Source: Clostridia bacterium (lineage in GTDB: Bacteria; Bacillota; Clostridia; Oscillospirales; CAG-272). From it: DNA of 49,948 nucleotides. Under the pieces are notes generated by a model. The model had not been told where the DNA came from. It did no database searches and saw only the letters and a list, made by a program, of their open reading frames with translations. The position numbers were made by a program, and so were the translations under genes. This document shows, in pieces, positions 48,187 to 49,948 of the stretch. The first letter of the stretch is position 1. The number at the start of each line of letters is the position of its first letter. The stretch is from contig JAFSYU010000011.1 in assembly GCA_017443595.1 (NCBI GenBank), positions 1 through 49,948 on the forward strand. Reading direction: 5' to 3'.

Positions 48187-49794
48187 ATGAAAAATCGTTT
48201 GATGTCGGTTTTGCTTGCAGCGATCCTTTGCATCAGCCTGCTGCCGGTATCGGCGCTGGCGACGGAAAGCAATCAATACGGCAACAACGTATACAGAAGT
48301 TTAAAAGGGAGTGCGCCGGCGATCAGCGGCACGAACGCCATGGGAACAGGCATACCGTATACCGGAAATCCCGTATTCTCAAGCGCAAGTTTATCTCTTG
48401 ATTCAGGCGAGGTCACAGACATCAACTTCAAGGTCAATAAGTCCGATCTTGCGGGCGCGGCGAACGTTTCCGTGAAATTCAACTTCAACGGTAAAGAAAC
48501 GGTCGGCGTCGACAGCAGTTCCGCGGGGGACAGCTATGCCGTATACAAATTCAAGGGCATAGAACCGCAGCAGATGACGGACGACGTTACGGCGACGCTT
48601 TCCGTGACGTACGGCGAAACGACTGTTTCCAGTGAAATGACTTATTCGGTAAAACAGTACTGTCTCAATCAACTCAGCTCTACCAATGCGACCGGCGAAC
48701 TTAAAACGCTTATGGTCGATATGTTAAGATACGGCGCGGCGGCCCAGGAGTATCTGAACTACAAAACGAACAACCTTGCGACCGCCGGTCTTACCGCGCA
48801 GCAGCTCGCTTTAGGCTCCGATACAAGTGCGGCTCTCAGTCTCACGCAGGTAGATCAGAAGATAACAGCCATGACAAGCGGTGAAAAGAAAGTGAAATGG
48901 ACCGCGGCGAGTCTCAGACTTGAAGGCGACGTGGCGATAAGGTTAAAATTCTCAAAGCTCGAAAACGCGGCGATCGCGGACGATATAAGCGTTAAATACA
49001 CCGTAGACGACGGCACCGATACTTACGACGCGACCGTAACCGCCGCTTCAAACGGCAATTACGTTTGCTATATAAATATGCCGGTAGATAAGATGGGCGC
49101 GGTCATACACGCGGTCGTTTACGAAGGCAATAACGCGATAAGCAGTACAATAAACTACAGCGTTGAATCGTACGCCGCCGCAATGCAGGGCGAGACCGCA
49201 GACGGACTCGGAGAGCTTGTAAAGGCTATGATAAGATTCGGCAGAGCGGCGGATACGTTTGTACAGACGCCGTCATCTTCATCAACGTCACCGTCATCTC
49301 CTGATTCACAGGGGACTGCCGAGTCTACAAGCACGATCAGCGTCGGCGGTGTAGTGATCAGATCTCAGATCTCAGGCAGTTACTCAGTTACGGGATTCCA
49401 AGGATTTGCAGTAAGAATGGACGCTGACGCTATCAGAGCTCTTGCCGGAATTTCCGGAACGCCTTTCGTACGCGTTTCCGACGCCACGGCTAATAACAAC
49501 TCCGCGGCTTTTGCCGTCCTCAACGCGGCGGCGGCTTCTCAAGGAGCAACGGTTCTCGGCGCGATCAGAGTTGACCTCGGTCAGATGAACGGCGGTAGAT
49601 TCTCGTCTCTTCCCACCACTGTGTCAGTTCCCGCAACGCTTGGCGTAGCGGCAGCCGGCGGCAGAAAGCTTGCTGTTGTTAAGGTCCAACCCGGCGGAGC
49701 ATTCAATATCCTTCTGGATGATGATGAAATTGCCATGACAGTTACATTCCATATCACCGGCGGACTCGCTGTGTATGGTGTGATCGCATACTGA
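48187..49794 (+). CDS. Secreted repeat protein of unknown function
   Basis: A 535-residue exported protein. Signal peptide 1-27 (MKNRLMSVLLAAILCISLLP, cleavage near ALATE). Two related modules follow: about 50-185 ends YSVKQYCLNQLSS...LKTLMVDMLRYGAAAQEYLNY and about 215-355 ends YSVESYAAAMQ...LGELVKAMIRFGRAADTF, so the module is a beta-rich part closed by a helix pair. A Ser/Pro linker follows, then a C-terminal domain (390-535) with GFAVRMDADAIRAL and ends LDDDEIAMTVTFHITGGLAV. No membrane anchor, dockerin or cohesin is recognised. GAGGT lies 7 bp before the ATG at 48187; an earlier ATG at 48163 is rejected because it precedes that site. Confidence 0.7.
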   Translation: MKNRLMSVLLAAILCISLLPVSALATESNQYGNNVYRSLKGSAPAISGTNAMGTGIPYTGNPVFSSASLSLDSGEVTDINFKVNKSDLAGAANVSVKFNFNGKETVGVDSSSAGDSYAVYKFKGIEPQQMTDDVTATLSVTYGETTVSSEMTYSVKQYCLNQLSSTNATGELKTLMVDMLRYGAAAQEYLNYKTNNLATAGLTAQQLALGSDTSAALSLTQVDQKITAMTSGEKKVKWTAASLRLEGDVAIRLKFSKLENAAIADDISVKYTVDDGTDTYDATVTAASNGNYVCYINMPVDKMGAVIHAVVYEGNNAISSTINYSVESYAAAMQGETADGLGELVKAMIRFGRAADTFVQTPSSSSTSPSSPDSQGTAESTSTISVGGVVIRSQISGSYSVTGFQGFAVRMDADAIRALAGISGTPFVRVSDATANNNSAAFAVLNAAAASQGATVLGAIRVDLGQMNGGRFSSLPTTVSVPATLGVAAAGGRKLAVVKVQPGGAFNILLDDDEIAMTVTFHITGGLAVYGVIAY

Positions 49795-49948
49795 CGTCTT
49801 TATAACTTAGGGTAACGAGAATTATCCGAACCGCGTTTTCGGACGGCATCTCGCCGCTCCTGCTTCGTTAAACCCCTTGCTGTTACGTATAGTAGCACCT
49901 GCGGGCTTTGCCTCGCAGGAACAACGATCTGTTCGTCCGAAAATCCTA
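49795..49948. other. Right-edge intergenic sequence
   Basis: No gene seen. Small palindromes GTCCGAAAA/TTTTCGGAC-like and CCTGCGGGC-TTT-GCCTCGCAGG (about 49898-49919) may be terminator or repeat elements. The sequence ends before any further reading frame. Confidence 0.4.

Overview
The window looks like chromosome of an anaerobic, spore-forming Clostridia-type Firmicute, probably host- or gut-associated. The evidence is a spoIIA operon (SpoIIAA, SpoIIAB, sigma-F), the LL-diaminopimelate aminotransferase route to lysine and peptidoglycan, a T-box leader in front of valS, three secreted dockerin proteins, an ECF vitamin transporter, and the Firmicute gene orders rnc / radical SAM / smc / ftsY and rdgB / yhbY / nadD-yqeK-rsfS / leuS. 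I cannot name a genus from sequence alone. There are no rRNA genes, complete insertion sequences, prophages or CRISPR arrays. Three tRNA genes are present.

Layout. 1-400: divergent promoters, one carrying a LexA-type SOS box and firing off the left edge. 423-2868: an AT-rich accessory patch with a SAM methyltransferase, a PD-(D/E)xK nuclease-like protein and a TnpV-like transposon remnant. 2993-3326: two tRNA-Ser genes around an array of small hairpins. 3410-9212 (minus): DUF512 radical SAM protein, then der, an unusually long plsY, minD-like, mgsA and a membrane-anchored hypothetical. 9343-11729 (minus): two duplicated secreted dockerin proteins with Thr-Glu linkers. 11754-17770 (minus): a probable cobalamin riboswitch followed by a five-gene operon for a transcobalamin-like uptake system. 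17786-21402 (minus): rpmF-yceD, the spoIIA operon and a second STAS/ATPase-fold pair. 21521-23540: an XRE regulator between 200-bp direct repeats, in a palindrome-rich tract. 23545-27509 (minus): T-box, radical SAM protein, valS. 27592-32645 (plus): dapA-dapB-dapF-dapL-trmFO. 32727-33359: an orphaned HTH-MNT antitoxin with its operators and a stub of its HEPN toxin. 33337-44387: rnc through leuS. 44442-45726: rpsU, tRNA-Gly and a complex repeat tract built partly from the tRNA 3' end. 45914-49794: two secreted surface proteins.

The most interesting system is at 11754-17770. A leader with cobalamin-riboswitch hallmarks precedes a small secreted protein (a domain resembling the transcobalamin beta domain, plus a dockerin). 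Next come a membrane-tethered protein with a prenyltransferase-like alpha barrel and a DUF4430 (transcobalamin C-terminal-like) domain, then EcfT, a fused double ECF ATPase and an integral-membrane S component. The barrel-plus-DUF4430 pairing matches animal intrinsic factor and transcobalamin, so this reads as a B12-capture-and-import operon with intrinsic-factor-like surface receptors. The function is inferred from architecture, riboswitch and transporter; no search or structure prediction was run.

Other notable items are the truncated MntA-HepT-type toxin-antitoxin pair fused against rnc, the T-box-controlled radical SAM gene upstream of valS, the NadD-YqeK-RsfS single reading frame with an internal start, and several families of intergenic palindromes scattered through the window.
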